DNA of 64,000 bases from Salvelinus alpinus (GCF_045679555.1 NC_092100.1:33605106-33669105), one strand, 5' to 3'; positions 11,447 to 22,991 are shown, numbered from the stretch's first letter. Made by a program: numbers and translations. The notes: a model not told the origin generated them from the sequence alone.

Positions 11447-13491
11447 TTCATTAAAACATTTTTGGATTAATTTATTCATACTATTTCATCCTTCCACAAG
11501 ATATAGTCCCGACACAAATCTAGGGTTGCTACCCAAGCCGGCTGGCCATTCGTTCTATAGGTTCGTTTGCCAGAGACGCGACCCAGTTGTTGTAAATGTT
11601 CCATTGCCATACTGGCTGGTAACGTTCTTATTCCTTGCTTGCTAGCTAGCCAACTACGGCTAACTTACAGGTACATCAAACAGTGCAGCCAGAATAACAG
11701 CAAAGAAGCTGAATTTGTGTTTGTTTAAGTTGTTTTCTAGTTACGTTTATTTGGATATATCCATAACAATGAGCTAATGATGCGTGATTCAAACTGAATC
11801 ACTTCAAACTGAAGCTGAAAAGACAGAAAACTAGCTGCACTTAATTTCGTTTTACCTGTTTTCTATTGATAGTTCTTTGTATATATCCATCACAGTAATA
11901 CTGATTCATGATTTTGACTGGCTGAGAAAAGCTGCCTGCATGTCTGGCTCATCCCGACTCCCGACACGTTCATTACTATATAGGACATCTGGAGATCAAA
12001 TTTGAATATTGAAACAATGTTGCAAATGTCGGAGAAACAGACCACAAGGTTTATACAAATCTCCGCTGTTGCAAACTAAATGTTAGTCTAAAAGAAATGT
12101 GAGATACTGTCTACATGCTTTTTATAGTAAAGATCAAGTTTATAAATTGCCTGGCTGGGCTGATTAGACAGTGGATTGCGCAGTCAGATGGAACAGAGTA
12201 AATAGGCATTTTAACATCATAGATTTGGCCGGTCGTAACTTGTGGAATAGACACCAACTGGAATGCGGTTTTAACCAATCAGCATTCAGAATTAGGCCCA
12301 CCAGTTGTATAATTGTGTAATAACTCATACCATTAAACCCTATAACCATGTAACTACATAGTAATAGTTATGTAAGTACTATGACATTACTGCAGTTATT
12401 ACTGTGTAGCTACATATTAACAGGGGGGAAATGTAATGTAAAGGGTTAGCCAAAGAGGTGTAAAGTATCACACTTTACAATTTGGGTCTATTACACAAGC
12501 AAAACTCAACAGGCCTGCTCTCATGTTTATACACAGAGATGGAGACATGAACTATGAAAATGTCAGCTATTATTAACATTGAATTCCTTCTCCCTTCAGG
12601 AAACAACCTAGTGCAGTGGACATTTATGTCTGTGCTTTATACATTTAGATAATCTACGTGTAGGAATCTATTTGTGGCTCGATGCATTTTTCCTGGTCGT
12701 GGCCTTAAGAATGGATCTACGGTGCGGTGCAGGCATTAATAAGCCTCTCTCAGTCTGTCTTGGTTAGACTCAAAGCCACAGGAAACCCAAACAGCAGCCG
12801 CCTGCAGTGCATAACAACTGTTCCAAAACTGATGGAATTGGACAAGTCAGCGCAATAGTGCAAGTCTTGCGGAAAAACTAATTATTTTTCATTTAAGGGG
12901 CAATCTGGGATTGGTATATCTATTACATTTTTTAACTTTTAAAAGAATGATATATTGCCATCGATTCTGTGTCTATAAATTTGAGAGTGGTTACATTGCT
13001 TCAGCCCCATCCCTCCCAAAACAAGTGGCAGGGTGATAGCTTTGTTGCTTTTCAAATCCCTGATTGCCCCTTGACCTTTCCATACTCTTGCCTTGTGAGA
13101 TTCTTCAAGGGATTGTGATTATGGAGGAAATAACTCATATTATATCCAGTAAATCAGGAACCACTTTAACTATGAATACATATAATTTACAGGTACTGTA
13201 GGTACATGTGTAAATAAAGAGACCAGTGATTCTGACCATGCAAATATTGGTAGAGGTGAACACACCTGTTGATGTGAAAGTGCCAAGAACAATCCCAAAC
13301 AATTTGCAGATGATAGTGAAAAGGTTAAAACGGTCATTTACGACCAAATTCAAGGGCGCTAATAGAAATTATAAGGGAGGGCACAAATGTACGGAAAATA
13401 ATGATGTGTATTCACAAATAAATCAGATGGCATCAAACCAACATTCCACAACAATCAACACAATCAACTCAAATGTATAGGCTCAGTCTCA
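11447..13491. other. Mostly unassigned stretch
   Basis: No gene supported. About 12246-12320 (GGAATGCGGTTTTAACCAAT, CAGCATTCAGAATTAGGCCC, CAGTTGTATAA) resembles the ends of a salmonid palindromic MITE related to 38408-38535. Elsewhere nothing recognised; a TAGCTAGC-rich patch lies at 11640-11650. Confidence 0.4.
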
Positions 13492-13525
13492 GTGCACAAC
13501 TGAGCAAGAGGACAAGTACATTAGA

Positions 13526-13759
13526 GTGTCTAGTTTAAGAAACAGACGCCTCACAAGTCCTCAAATGGCAGCTTCATTAAATAGCACCCGCAAAACACCA
13601 GTCTCAACGTCAACAGTGAAGAGGCTACTCCAGGATGCTGGCCTTCTAGGCAGAGTTGCAAAGAAAACACCATATCTCAGACTGGCCAATGAAAAGAAAA
13701 GATACAGATGGGCAAAAGATCACAGACACTGGACAGAGGAACTCTGTTTCTCAAACTAG
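13526..13759 (+). pseudogene. Tc1 transposase fragment (second helix-turn-helix, inverted)
   Basis: Translation includes RRLTSPQMAASLNSTRKT, STSTVKRLLQDAGLLGR and KRYRWAKDHRHWTEE, matching the second DNA-binding helix-turn-helix and linker of fish Tc1 transposases. It ends where the sequence turns into an inverted copy of its own upstream part. No DDE catalytic domain remains. Confidence 0.85.
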
Positions 13760-13980
13760 ACACTAATGTACTTGTCCTCTTGCTCAGTTGTGTACCGGGG
13801 CCTCACACTCCTCGTTCTATTCTGGTTAGAGCCAGTTTGCGCTGTTTTGTGAAGGGAGTAGTACACAACATTGTATGAGATCTTCAGTTTCTTGGCAATT
13901 TCTCGCATGGAATAGCCTTCATTTCACAGAACAAGAATAGACAGATGAGTTTCAGAAGAAAGTTATTTGTTTCTGGCCAT
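13757..13980 (-). pseudogene. Tc1 transposase N-terminal fragment
   Basis: Starts at the ATG complementary to 13978-13980 and reads MARNK, then a stop. The frame continues with SETHLSILVL, another stop, then NEGYSMREIAKKLKISYNVV, the first helix-turn-helix of Tc1 transposases. It ends near the junction with the inverted segment. Two nonsense codons and lack of the catalytic half make it dead. Confidence 0.85.
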
Positions 13981-14514
13981 TTTGAGTCTATAAACTCACA
14001 GATGCTGAAGCTCCAGATGCTCAACTAGTCTAAAGAAGGTCAGTTTTATTGCTTCTTTAATCAGAACACCAGTTTTCAGCTGTGCTAACATAATTGCAAA
14101 AGGGTTTTCTAATGACCAACTAGCCTTTTAAAATGATAAACTTGGATTAGCTAACACAACGTGCCATTGGAACACAGGAGAGATGGTTGCTGATAATGGG
14201 CCTCTGTACACCTATGAAGACATTCCATAAAAAATCTGCTGTTTCCAGCTACAATAGTCATTTACAACATTAACAATGTCTACACTGTATTTCTGATCAA
14301 TTTGATGTTATTTTAATGGACAAAACTTTTTCTTTCAAAAACAAGGACATTTCTAAGTGACCCCAAACTTTTCAACGGTAGTGTATTTGTCCTCCAATGA
14401 AAGTAAATGTTTAATTCAGTTCAGTTCCAAAATAGGATTGACTGTAACAGTCCAGTTGCACAGTTTAGTATAATAATCAAAAGGAAAATAGTCCACAGAG
14501 AAAACCCCCAAATA

Positions 14515-15019
14515 TACACAGAGTTTACCAAACATTAGGAACACCTTCCTAATATTGAGGTGCACTCCCCCATTTTTCCCTCTGAACAGCCTCAATTCGG
14601 CTTGAACTCTGCAAGGTGTTGAAAGCATTCCACAGGCATGTTGACTCCATCGCTTCGCACAGTTGTGTCAAGTTGGCTGGATGTCCATTGGGTGGTGGAC
14701 CATTCTTGATACACATGGGAAACTGTTGAGCATGAAAAACCCAGCAGCGTCTACCACCATACCCCGTTCGAAGGCACAGAAATGTTTTGTCTTGCCCCTT
14801 CACCCTCTTAATGGCACACATACTGTATACAATCTATGTCTCAATTGTCTCAAGGTTTAAAAATTCTTCTTTAATCTGTCTCCTCCTCTTGATCTACACT
14901 GATTGAAGTGGATTTAAGAAGTGACGTCAATAAGGGAGCATAGCTTTTACCTGAATTCACCTAGTCAGTCTACCTCATGGAAAGAGCGGGTGTTCTTAAT
15001 GTTTTATATACTCAGTGTA
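14515..15019. mobile_element. Non-autonomous DNA transposon (AACATTAGGAACA family), near full length
   Basis: The left end, ACCAAACATTAGGAACACCT (from about 14526), is mirrored by the right end, GGGTGTTCTTAATGTTTTAT then ATACTCAGTGTA (to 15019), so terminal inverted repeats are visible. The body carries GTGTCAAGTTGGCTGGATGT and CCAGCAGCGTCTACCACCAT but no transposase frame. Three partial copies lie at 38040-38330, 49512-49590 and 52692-52752. Confidence 0.8.
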
Positions 15020-16007
15020 CAGTATAGGGCCTAATAAATAGCCTTCCAAACTTTGATCCTTAGAAGTCAAATGGTCAACAAAAGGAAACTTATTTTGAAA
15101 ATCAACATCCTCTACAAGTCTTTGAGAAAGTCTCACTTGTGTGGTGTGAGAAAACTAGGTCTGTAGCACTACATTTAGACTCGCACCCGTATACGGGTTG
15201 AAAATGGCAGATTTGGGCACTGATAAATGCCTAAATTGGAACGCAGTGGCTGTACAGTAACATGCTACAGTCAATATGACATCAGAGCTTTGGCTCTGCG
15301 CTTAACAGCGCTGTATGGGTTTTTACTGACTGCCGTTCTGAACTTGAGCACCTCCCGAGACAAGAAGTTGACCCCATCCCTCCCGCAAATTGGGCAACGT
15401 TTGCAAATGTTTTGTTGTCTGATCGAGGGAAATGTATGTTGAAAGATGAGATGTTGAAAATTATAACAAATACCACTTTGATTTAATTCAAGCAAGTCCA
15501 AATGTGCACCTCACATTTTCACATCATAAAACTCATGTCGTATACACTGTCAGCATTTATGATCACTATGTTTGATGTATAGTTACAAGAACAGAATGAG
15601 CCTATGTTGGTCTATTGCAAAGAAAATGTGTTGCGGTACACGCACCTGAATGCACCCATGACTCCATTCTATGCACACCAAAATGGTTATCTGTTTCCCT
15701 GAATTGCATTGTGAAAGCCTAACACTGTAGCATCATATTTTATAACTTAGGTAGTCATGTTGGCAATAGAATAAGCTTTTAAATGATTCTCACCTGACCT
15801 AGATTGCAATTTATAATGGACCGTTGTTGGATTGTGTAAACAACAACAGTAATTGTGTGATGGCGGGGATGCAAGGTTGTGTTCCAAACAAAACAACAAC
15901 AAGTGTGTTTGCTCTAGTTCCTCAACGGCACAGCTATGAGAGATCAAAAAAGCACCTTATAGTTGACGACTCTTCTTTGAGTCATAAAAGGGAATCAAAA
16001 TTACTTT
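15020..16007. other. Unassigned
   Basis: No gene or recognised repeat. Short open frames have no family resemblance. Confidence 0.4.
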
Positions 16008-16838
16008 GGAGATGTGTGTGCACACTTTGGAGAGGTGTGTGAACACTTTGGAGAGGTGTGTGCACACTTTGGAGAGGTGTGTGAACACTTTGAAGAGGTG
16101 TGTGAACACTTTGGAGAGATGTGTGAACACTTTGGAGGGGTGTGTGAACACTTTGGAGGGGTGTGTGAACACTTCGGAGAGGTGTGTGAACACTTCGGAG
16201 AGGTGTGTGAACACTTCGGAGAGGTGTGTGAACACTTCGGAGAGGTGTGTGCACACTTCGGAGAGGTGTGTGCACTCTTCGGAGAGTTGTGTGCACTCTT
16301 CGGAGAGGTGTGTGAACACTTTGGAGAGGTGTGTGAACACTTTGGAGAGGTGTGTGAACACTGTGGAGAGGTGTGTGAACACTTCGGAGAGGTGTGTGAA
16401 CACTTCGGAGAGGTGTGTGAACACTTCGGAGAGGTGTGTGAACACTTCGGAGAGATGTGTGAACACTTCGGAGAGGTGTGTGAACACTTCGGAGAGGTGT
16501 GTGAACACTTTGGAGAGGTATGTGAACACTTTGGAGAGGTGTGTGAACACTTTGGAGAGGTGTATGAACACTTCAGAGAGGTGTGAATACTTCGGAGAGG
16601 TATGTGCACACTTCGGAGAGGTGTGTGAACACTTCGGAGAGGAGTGTGAACACCTTGGAGAGGTGTGTGAACACTTTGGAGAGAAGTGTGAACACTTCGG
16701 AGAGGTGTGTGGACACTTTGGAGAGGTGTGTGCACACTTCGGAGAGGTGTGTGAACACTTCGGAGAGGTGTGTGAACACTTCGGAGAGGTGTGTGCACAC
16801 TTCGGAGAGGTGTGTGAACACTTTGGAGAGGTGTAGCC
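16008..16838. repeat. 21-bp minisatellite, about 39-40 units
   Basis: The unit is close to CGGAGAGGTGTGTGAACACT plus T, with CGG/TGG and AAC/CAC variants. Because 21 is a multiple of three and few units contain stops, several frames on both strands stay open for 190-300 codons (heptads like CVNTSER or CEHFGEV). That openness follows from the repeat and is not evidence of a gene. Confidence 0.97.
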
Positions 16839-16917
16839 ACTTGGAGACACCAATTAGTCCTCTAACTCTAACTCTTGTATTTTTGTGGTCTTATGTTGCA
16901 TCTACCCAACGTATTCC

Positions 16918-17310
16918 TGTCACGACTTCTACCGAAGTCGTTGCCTCTCCTTGTTCGGGCGGTGCTCGGCGGTCGACGTCACCGGTCTTCTAGCCATCAT
17001 TGATCCATTTTTTCATTTTCCATTGGTTTTGTCTTGTCTTCCCACACACCTGTTTTCAATCCCATCCATTACCTGTTGTGTATTTAACCCTCTGTTTCCC
17101 CTCATGTCTTTGTCAGATATTGTTTATTGTTAGTGTTGTGTTTATATGTATAGGTGCGCGACGGGTCTTCGTACCCATATTTGTTTATGTTCTTTTCTTA
17201 TTAGTGTTATGGACCATGTTACTTGGACATTCATTAAAAGACTCCATTTTACACTCCGTTTGACTCTCCTGCGCCTGACTTCCCTGCCACCTATACACAC
17301 GACGCTGACA
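16918..17310 (+). mobile_element. Solo LTR of the gypsy family seen at 3.2-8.3 kb
   Basis: Starts TGTCACGACTTCTACCGAAG and ends GACGCTGACA, 393 bp. It has TATTTAACCC at 17081-17090 and CATTAAAAGAC near 17230. ATTCC occurs immediately before (16913-16917) and after (17311-17315), a clean 5-bp target-site duplication. The first ~300 bp align with the gypsy LTR at 3180-3485. The element body was presumably lost by LTR-LTR recombination. Confidence 0.92.
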
Positions 17311-17701
17311 ATTCCAGGAATATCCTTGTCATATTAGTGAATGTACCCAGATTATTTTCAGATTTAGTAAATCAACAAATGCGGCGAAAGTACAGTAAAT
17401 TTAAAATACACATAAAATTAAACAGTGTAATGTTTCGATGCAGTCTTTTGTCAGGTGAACTGTTGTGTCCTCACCTTTGGTCTAATAATTTCCCCATAAT
17501 CTCCAAACTGTTTCCTTTCAATTGCTATCATGGTTATGCATATGCTGTTCATATGTCTTCATTAAGAAACATTTCACTTTAGCCCTATCCATATAGGCCA
17601 ATTCCCACAAGTGTAAAGGGTTAAACTATCAACAGTTTCCTACTCACAAACATTTCTCACCACATATGCGGTAAAAAATCTCTCCCCCCTTCCTGACACA
17701 C
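17311..17701. other. Unassigned
   Basis: No gene or recognised repeat between the two LTR insertions. Confidence 0.45.
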
Positions 17702-18316
17702 TGTCACGCCCTGGCCTTAGTTATCTTTGTTTTCTGTATTATTTTAGTTAGGTCAGGGTGTGACATGGGGGATGTTTGTGTGTATTTGTCTCGTCTTGGG
17801 TGGTTGTATTGTATAGGGGGTTTTGTAGAGGGTATGGGGTTGTGTTCAGTATAGATGTTTAGGAAAGTCTATGGTTGCCTGGTTTGGTTCTCAATCAGAG
17901 ACAGCTGTTTATTGTTGTCTCTGATTGGGAGCCATATTTAAGGCAGCCATAGGCATTAGGCTATTGTTGGTAATTGTCTATGTCTATGTCGCATGTGTGC
18001 ACGTAGTTTGTTTAGCTTCGGGTTTGTTTGTCTTCATTAAAGAAGATGTATTCATATCACGCTGCGCCTTGGTCCTCTCTTCAAAGTTACGAAGATCGTG
18101 ACAGAATCACCCACAAACAAACGGTGTGAACAGCCTACCTTAATATGGTTCTCAATCAGAGGAAACGTCAAACACCTGCCCCTGATTGAGAACCATATGA
18201 GGCTAAATAACAATGAACCTAAACATAGAAACAAATAACATAGACTGCCCACCCAGCTCACGTCCTGACCAACTAAACAAAGCTAAACAAAGGAAAATAA
18301 GGTCAGGAACGTGACA
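17702..18316. mobile_element. Head-to-head composite of two related LTRs
   Basis: The left part, 17702-18103 (plus), starts TGTCACGCCCTGGCC and ends AAGATCGTGACA. The right part, 18104-18316, read on the minus strand starts TGTCACGTTCCTGACC and is cut off at 18104. Both carry a related hairpin-like module: GGTTCTCAATCAGAG with GATTGGGAGCCATATTTAAG in the first, GGTTCTCAATCAG with GATTGAGAACCATAT in the second. CACAC flanks the whole block (17697-17701 and 18317-18321), a possible 5-bp duplication, though the surrounding text is itself CA-rich. Confidence 0.7.
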
Positions 18317-19298
18317 CACACCCTCTTCCTTTCTCATCTCAAACTAGGACCACAGCCTATAAACATCTCAAGGAACCATGGAACCTTGTGGGTTACAAGA
18401 AGAAATGTTTCCCAATATATTGGTGGAATTAGCATCCGTCTCACATTCCATTGCAACATTCTATGGCCTAAACCTGAGTATGTCCTCTGTCTCCCACTGT
18501 GCTTATTCTGAGTGTCTCCATGCATTCTGCTGTGTTTCTCGACCCCACACCCCGTCCTATGACTGAATGAGTTCCCCTTCAAAACTTCCCTTGTGTGTTT
18601 TGCTGTAGTCAGAACTTTCTAACGGGAATGATGTTACTACAAAAGCATCTGAAGGGTACAGTACCAAGAAGATGGAGTGTGAAACACGAGCAGCAACCCA
18701 GGAACTCTACATAATTCCAGAATGAGTGACACAAGTGGCTGAAGCCATTCTTTCTTAATGCAAAGTGACTCGCTGCAGCTCAAAATTAGACAGACATGCC
18801 GCCATAGACACAGAGAAGATTGCAGACAGTGGTCTGGATGAGCTATACAATTGTTTTGCATACATCTAATTCAGGGAGAGAGAGAGAACCATCAGTCATA
18901 TTTCCAATATGATCCTTGGCTACATTACCTTTCATCATGTAAATAAAGACAGCATTTACATCCATTATTGCAGGTTTCAACATTCTTTTACATTTACAAA
19001 ATAACTTAGACTAAACAGAGGGCTCAGTGCTGACATAGTTAATGTGATGAATGCACTTCATGGCTGCGGCCATTTCCAGGTCAGATCTTTGGCTTTTCAG
19101 TTTGGATATTTTCAAACAGCGCTGATGCAAAGAAAAAACATCCCGGTTCACTGGACATATCTGGGCAGTATTTTGATGATTGCATCTTTTTATTTCAGTC
19201 TCTGTTATGAACACTCTGCCTAAGGGTTGATTATATTTGCACAGTCCTGGAGTGTGCTATTATAGCCTTTGGTTGGGCCGAATCAGCTTGTTGAGCCA
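18317..19298. other. Unassigned
   Basis: No gene or recognised repeat. A short GAGAGAGAGA run lies near 18875-18886. Confidence 0.4.
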
Positions 19299-19374
19299 AA
19301 TCAAATCAAATCAAACTTTATTTGTCACACACGAATACAACAGACCTTACCATGAAATGCTTACTTACAAGTCC

Positions 19375-20645
19375 TTACCCAACAATGCAGTTCAATATAG
19401 AGTATATAGGTCCTGAATATAGGTCCTGGATGGCAGGACGCTTGGCCCCAATGATGTACTGGGCCGTACACACTACCCTCTGTAGAGCCTTATGGTTAGA
19501 TGCCGAGCAGTTGCCATACCAGGCATTTGTGCAACAGGCCAGGATGCTCTCGATAGTGCAGCTGTAGAACTTTTTGAAGATCTGGGGACCCATGCCAAAT
19601 CTTTTCAGTTTCCTGAGGGGGATAAGGTGTTGTCGTGCCCTCTTCACGACTGTCTTGATTGAAGCTCAGCGTTGCAGACGTGTTGTTGCCTACCCTTAAC
19701 ACCTGGGGGTGGCCCGTCAGGAAGTCCAGGATCCAGTTGCAGAGGGAGGTGTTTAGTACAAGGGTCCTTAGCTTGATGATGAGCTTTGTGGGCACTACAG
19801 ACTCGGTCATAGAGAGGTTGAAAATGTCAGTGAAGAGACTTACCAGTTGATCCATGCATGCTTTGAGTACACGTCTTGGTAATCCGTCTGGCCCAGTGGC
19901 TTTGTGAATGTAGACCTGTTTAAAGGTCTTGCTAACACCAGCTACCGAAAGAGTTATCACACAGTCGTAAGGAACAGCTGGTGCTCTTATGCATGCTTCA
20001 ATGCTGCTTGCCTCGAAGCAAGCATAAAAGGCATTCAGCTCGTCTGGTAGGATTGCATCACTGGGCAGCTTGTGGCTGGGTTTCCCTTTGTAGTCCGTAA
20101 TAGTTTTCAAGCCCTGCCACATCCGACGAGTGTCTAAGCCGGTGTAGTAGGATTCAATCTTAATCCTGTATTGACACTTTGCCTGTTTTATGGTTCGTCT
20201 GAGGGCGTAGCGGGATTTCTTATAAACGTCCGGATTAGTGTCCCGCTTCTTGAAAGCGGCAGCTCTAGCCTTTTGCTTGATGCGGATGTTGCCTGTAATC
20301 CATGGCTTCTGGTTGGGATATGTACGTACGGTCATTGTGGAGATGCACTTATTGATGAAGCCGATGATTGAGGTGATATACTCCTCTATGCCATTGGATG
20401 AGTCCCGGGAACAAATTCCAGTCTGTGCCAGCAAAACAGTCCTGTAGCGCCTCATCCGCGTCATCTGACCACTTCCGTATTGAGCGAGTGACTGGTACTT
20501 CCTGCTTTAGTTTTTGCTTGTAAGTAGGAATCAGGAGGATAGAATTATGGTCAGATTTGCCAAATGGAGGGTGAGGGACAGATTTGTATGCGTCTCTGAG
20601 TGTGGAGTAAAGGTGGTCTAGAGTTTTTTTCATCTGGTTGCACAT
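19375..20645 (-). pseudogene. LINE reverse transcriptase remnant
   Basis: Minus-strand translation includes KARAAAFKKRDTNPDVYKKS, RRTIKQAKCQYR, ATGPDGLPRRVLKACMDQL and [20 protein letters not shown], all characteristic of salmonid L2-like LINE ORF2. After GNNTSATL the sequence jumps to the thumb region ([13 protein letters not shown]), so the segment holding the FADD active site is gone; another gap follows TESVVPT. There are frame changes near 19640 and 20450. Not functional. Confidence 0.88.
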
Positions 20646-21131
20646 GTGAAAGGCTGGTAAAAATGAGTTAAAACAGATTTAAGTTTGCCTGCATTAAAGT
20701 CCCCGGCCACTAGGAGCGCCGCTTCTGGATGAGAATTTTCTTGTTTGCTTATGGCTTTATACAGCTGGTTGGGTGCCGTCTTAGTGCCAGCATTGGTTCG
20801 TGGTGGTAAAGATGTCTCCAAATAATATAGATGAGAACTCTCTTGGTAGATAGTGTGGTCTACAGCTTATCTTAAGGTACTCTACCTCAGGTGAGTAATA
20901 CCTAGAGACTTCTTTAATATTAGTCATCGTGAACCAGCTGTTATTGACAAATAGACACACACCCCTGCCCCTCGTCTTAACAGACGTAGGTTCTCTGTCC
21001 TGCCAATGCAAGGAAAATCCCACCAGCTCTATATTATCCATGTCGTCGTTCAGCCATGACTCGGTGAAACATAAGATGTTACAGTTTTTAATGTCCTGTT
21101 GGTAGGATAGTCTTGATGGTATATCATCCAT
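20630..21131 (-). pseudogene. LINE apurinic/apyrimidinic-type endonuclease remnant
   Basis: Two adjoining frames give NCNILCFTESWLNDDM (catalytic Glu region), RGRGVCLFVNNSW, HYLPREFSSILFG and, after a frame change near 20800, LLVAGDFNAGKLKSV (catalytic Asp region). This is the target-nicking endonuclease of a non-LTR retrotransposon. The C-terminal SDH motif lies just beyond, in the RT remnant (SDHNSILL). Confidence 0.85.
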
Positions 21132-21249
21132 TTTGTTTTTCTATGATTGCATGTTGGCCAATAGAACAGATGGTTGTGGAAGTTTACTCACACGTCTACG
21201 AATTCTCAGAAGGCAGCCCAACCTCCGCCTCTTTTTCTCTGTCTTTTCT

Positions 21250-21507
21250 TCACGCAAATGATGGGGATTTGTGCCTTGTCCAGAGAAAGCGGTACATACT
21301 TTGTGTCGGACTCGTTAAAGAAAAAATCTTTGTCCAGTTCAAGGTGACTAATCGCTGTTCTGATGTCCAGAAGTTATTTTCGGTCATAAGAGATGGTAGC
21401 AGCAACATTATGTACCAACAAAATAAATTGAAAAAATAAGTTACAAACAACGATAAAAAACGAACAAAATAGCATAGTTGTTTAGGAGCCCGTAAAAAGG
21501 CAGCCAT
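21250..21507 (-). pseudogene. LINE ORF N-terminal segment
   Basis: Opens MAAFLRAPKQLCYFVRFLSL and continues MTENNFWTSEQ. It lies directly upstream of the endonuclease remnant on the same strand. The text matches the 5' fragment at 31006-31055 (GATGGCTGCCATTTTGCGGG), so it marks the LINE 5' end. Role of this N-terminal part unknown. Confidence 0.65.
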
Positions 21508-21754
21508 CCTGGTAGACGTCTGGAACCAGCCTCCTCTCCATCTTAATCTCAGACACGATTGCCATACTTATATGTAAAATAACATGTGTATTAAATAGTT
21601 ACAAATGGACATGGCCATATCATCATTTCCCACAATGTAAATGCTCAAACCTCCATCATTTTCATCCCACAACAGCAGTTCTGTCAGTTTAGCTCAGCTC
21701 CATGGCTCTTCACTGGGACAGATTCTTTCTTCGGATCAAATCAACAAAAAAATA
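21508..21754. other. Unassigned
   Basis: Short gap between the LINE and the Tc1 element; no gene seen. Confidence 0.45.
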
Positions 21755-21970
21755 CAATTGAGGTCGGAAGTTTACATACACTTAGGAAGGAGTCATTGAA
21801 ACTCGTTTTTCAACCACTCCACAAATTTCTTGTTAACAAACTATAGTTTTGGCAAGTCGGTTAGGACATCTACTTTGTGCATGACACAAGTAACTTTTCC
21901 AACAATTTAACCCTCGTAACAATTCCCTGTCTTAGGTCAGTTAGGATCACCACTTTATTTTAAGAATGTG

Positions 21971-21993
21971 TAATAATAATAATAATAATAATA
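21971..21993. repeat. (AAT)n microsatellite
   Basis: About seven AAT units within the left arm of the Tc1 element. Confidence 0.95.
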
Positions 21994-22150
21994 GCAGAGA
22001 GAATGAGTTATTTCAGCTTTTATTTCTTTCATCACATTTCCAGTGGGTCAGAAGTTTACATATACTCAATTAGTATGTGGTAACATTGCCTATAAATTGT
22101 TTAACTTAACTGAGTCAGGTTTGTAGGCCTCCTTGCTCGCAAATGCTTTT

Positions 22151-22991
22151 TCAGTTCTGCCCACAAATTGAGGTCAGGGTTTGTGATGGCCACTCCAAGA
22201 CCTTGACTTTGTTGTCCTTAAGCCATTTTGCCACAACTTTGAAAGTATGCTTGGGGTCATTGTCCATTTGGAAGACCCATTTGTGACCAAGCTTTAACTT
22301 CTTGACTGATGTCTTGAGATATTGCTTCAATATATCCACATAAATGTCCTTCCTCATGATGCCATCTAGTTTGTGAAGTGCACCAGACCCTCCTGCTGCA
22401 AATCACCCCCACAACATGATGCTGCCACCTCCGTCCTTCACGGTTGGGATGGTGTTCTTCGGATTGCAAGCCTCCCCCTTTTTCCTCCAAACATAACGAT
22501 GGTCATTATGGCCAAACAGTTCTATTTTTATTTCATCAGACCAGAGGACATTTCTCCAAAAAGTACGATCTTTGTCCCCATGTGCAGTTGCAAACCGTAG
22601 TCTGGCTTTTTTATGGTGGTTTAGGAGCAGTTGCTTCTTCCTTGCTGAGCGGCCTTTCAGGTTATGTTGATATAGGACTCGTTTTTCTGTGGATATAGAT
22701 ACTTTTGTACCTGTTTCCTCCAGCATCTTCACAGGGTCCTTTGCTGTTGTTCTGGGATTGATTTGCACTTTTCGCACCAAAGTACATTCATCTCTAAGAG
22801 ACAGAACGTGTCTCCATGCTGAGTGGTATAATGGCTGCTTGATCCCATGGTGTTTATACTTGCGTACTATTGTTTGTACAGATGAACGTGGTACCGTCAG
22901 GCGTTTGGAAATTGCTCCCAAGGATGAACCAGACTTGTGGAGGTCTACAATTTTTTTCTGAAGTCTTGGTTGATTTCTTTTGATTTTCCCA
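22151..22991 (-). pseudogene. Sleeping Beauty-type transposase pseudogene
   Basis: The start codon is complementary to 22989-22991 ([11 protein letters not shown]), but the frame shifts within the run of seven A near 22951-22957. The paired-like DNA-binding region follows: LGAISKRLTVPRSSVQTIVR and KVSISTEKRVLYQ. The catalytic core keeps NVLWSDEIK, MDNDPKHT and LEWPSQ, consistent with D, D and E. A further frame change after SIMLWG (near 22403) and a deletion after LEWPSQT break it again. The enzyme would cut and paste the element at TA sites. Confidence 0.93.

Larger units (their letters stand above)
13492..14388 (-). mobile_element. Tc1-like transposon with an internal inversion
   Basis: The right part (13745-14388) is a minus-strand Tc1 5' region ending outward in AAGTGACCCCAAACTTTTCA and CGGTAGTGTA. 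The middle transposase part lies on the plus strand at 13492-13759. Inner ends 13492-13547 and 13745-13800 are inverted copies of one another. The 3' half of the transposon and its second end are not found. Confidence 0.8.
19299..21507 (-). mobile_element. LINE (RSg-1/L2-like), internally deleted
   Basis: The 3' tail (AAATC)n is at about 19299-19316, followed by TTTATTTGTCACACACGAAT and the minus-strand 3' coding end. The 5' end sits near 21507, where the minus strand opens with a start codon and MAAFLRAPKQL. The copy is about 2.2 kb, shorter than a complete element, because the catalytic part of the reverse transcriptase and other pieces are deleted. Endonuclease and RT remnants are listed separately. 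Confidence 0.88.

Noticed and set aside
16001..16853. Very long open frames (190-298 codons) of Cys/Ser/His-rich heptads
   Set aside because: They come from a 21-bp minisatellite without stops and are open on both strands in several frames. No start context, splice sites or family.
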